Shown piece by piece: positions 63,913 to 64,000 of a DNA stretch of 64,000 bases (positions are counted from its first letter, which is position 1; each line of letters begins with the position of its first letter). The stretch comes from an uncultured Microbulbifer sp. (GTDB lineage Bacteria > Pseudomonadota > Gammaproteobacteria > Pseudomonadales > Cellvibrionaceae). Under the pieces are notes generated by a model. That model searched no databases, was not told the DNA's origin, and saw nothing but the letters and a program-made list of their open reading frames with translations. The stretch spans positions 806,001 through 870,000 of the forward strand of contig NZ_CANNGQ010000001.1 in assembly GCF_947504145.1 (NCBI RefSeq). The letters run 5' to 3'. The position numbers were made by a program, and so were the translations under genes.

Positions 63913-64000
63913 TGGCTTTACTCTTGTTTGCGACTGCATGGTATCGCAAACCGCCTTGTTTCCGGAACGGTGGTCTCATACAACAGGTTAGTGGCAGCAA

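Overview
This window is a chromosomal segment of a gammaproteobacterium. The block rne, rluC, HAD, yceF, yceD, rpmF, plsX, fabD, fabG, acpP, fabF, pabC, mltG, tmk, holB, pilZ, tatD has the order known from Pseudomonas and its marine relatives. Together with the cytosolic-type malate dehydrogenase, the tusDCBE cluster, a large acidic TonB-dependent receptor and the moderately high GC, this points to a marine Cellvibrionales-type bacterium such as Microbulbifer. The genus is inference; no rRNA gene is present. I see no prophage, transposon or CRISPR array.

Layout. 1-2.6 kb: end of an NTF2-like gene, a YdeI-type protein, a DUF2269 membrane protein and a DAHP synthase. 2.8-10 kb: a coupled helicase-nuclease pair (RecB/AddA-like plus AddB-like) and murI. 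10-17.3 kb: rmuC, an AEC transporter, DUF2489, trmA, yjbQ, the tusDCBE sulfur relay, yccA and an exported PTP-like protein. 17.3-24.2 kb: a tightly coupled four-gene minus-strand operon (VTT membrane protein, six-hairpin glycosidase-like protein, GT4 glycosyltransferase, and a membrane-inserted alkaline-phosphatase-superfamily/EEP fusion). 24.3-26 kb: MgtC/DUF4010 and tRNA-Ser(UGA). 26-43.3 kb: the rne to tatD block, covering RNA processing, ribosome assembly, phospholipid and fatty-acid synthesis, folate, peptidoglycan and DNA replication. 43.3-52.5 kb: dUTPase, mdh, asnS, DUF2244, bcp, a minimal AraC-type regulator, a solitary yajC, a D-cysteine desulfhydrase-like enzyme and an amino-acid:sodium symporter. 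52.5-59.7 kb: glutamylpolyamine synthetase and oxidase genes (puuA/puuB type, divergent), a TonB-dependent receptor, a TetR regulator and a 5'-nucleotidase. 60-64 kb: cysB, a small thioredoxin-fold protein, pabB and ppsR.

Two places look most worth pursuing. First, the 17.3-24.2 kb operon combines a diacylglycerol-glucosyltransferase-like GT4, two potential phosphodiesterase domains in one polypeptide, a lipid-scramblase-type VTT protein and a carbohydrate-active (alpha/alpha)6 protein. I infer an undescribed glycolipid or lipid-remodelling pathway. Second, a 19-bp motif, TTGAATRATRMTTCGGTTT, occurs as an inverted pair between puuA and puuB and once more just upstream of the TonB receptor. 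This suggests one regulon joining polyamine catabolism to outer-membrane uptake. Many genes use GTG or TTG starts, so several 5' ends were chosen from ribosome binding sites and family N-termini rather than from the longest ORF.
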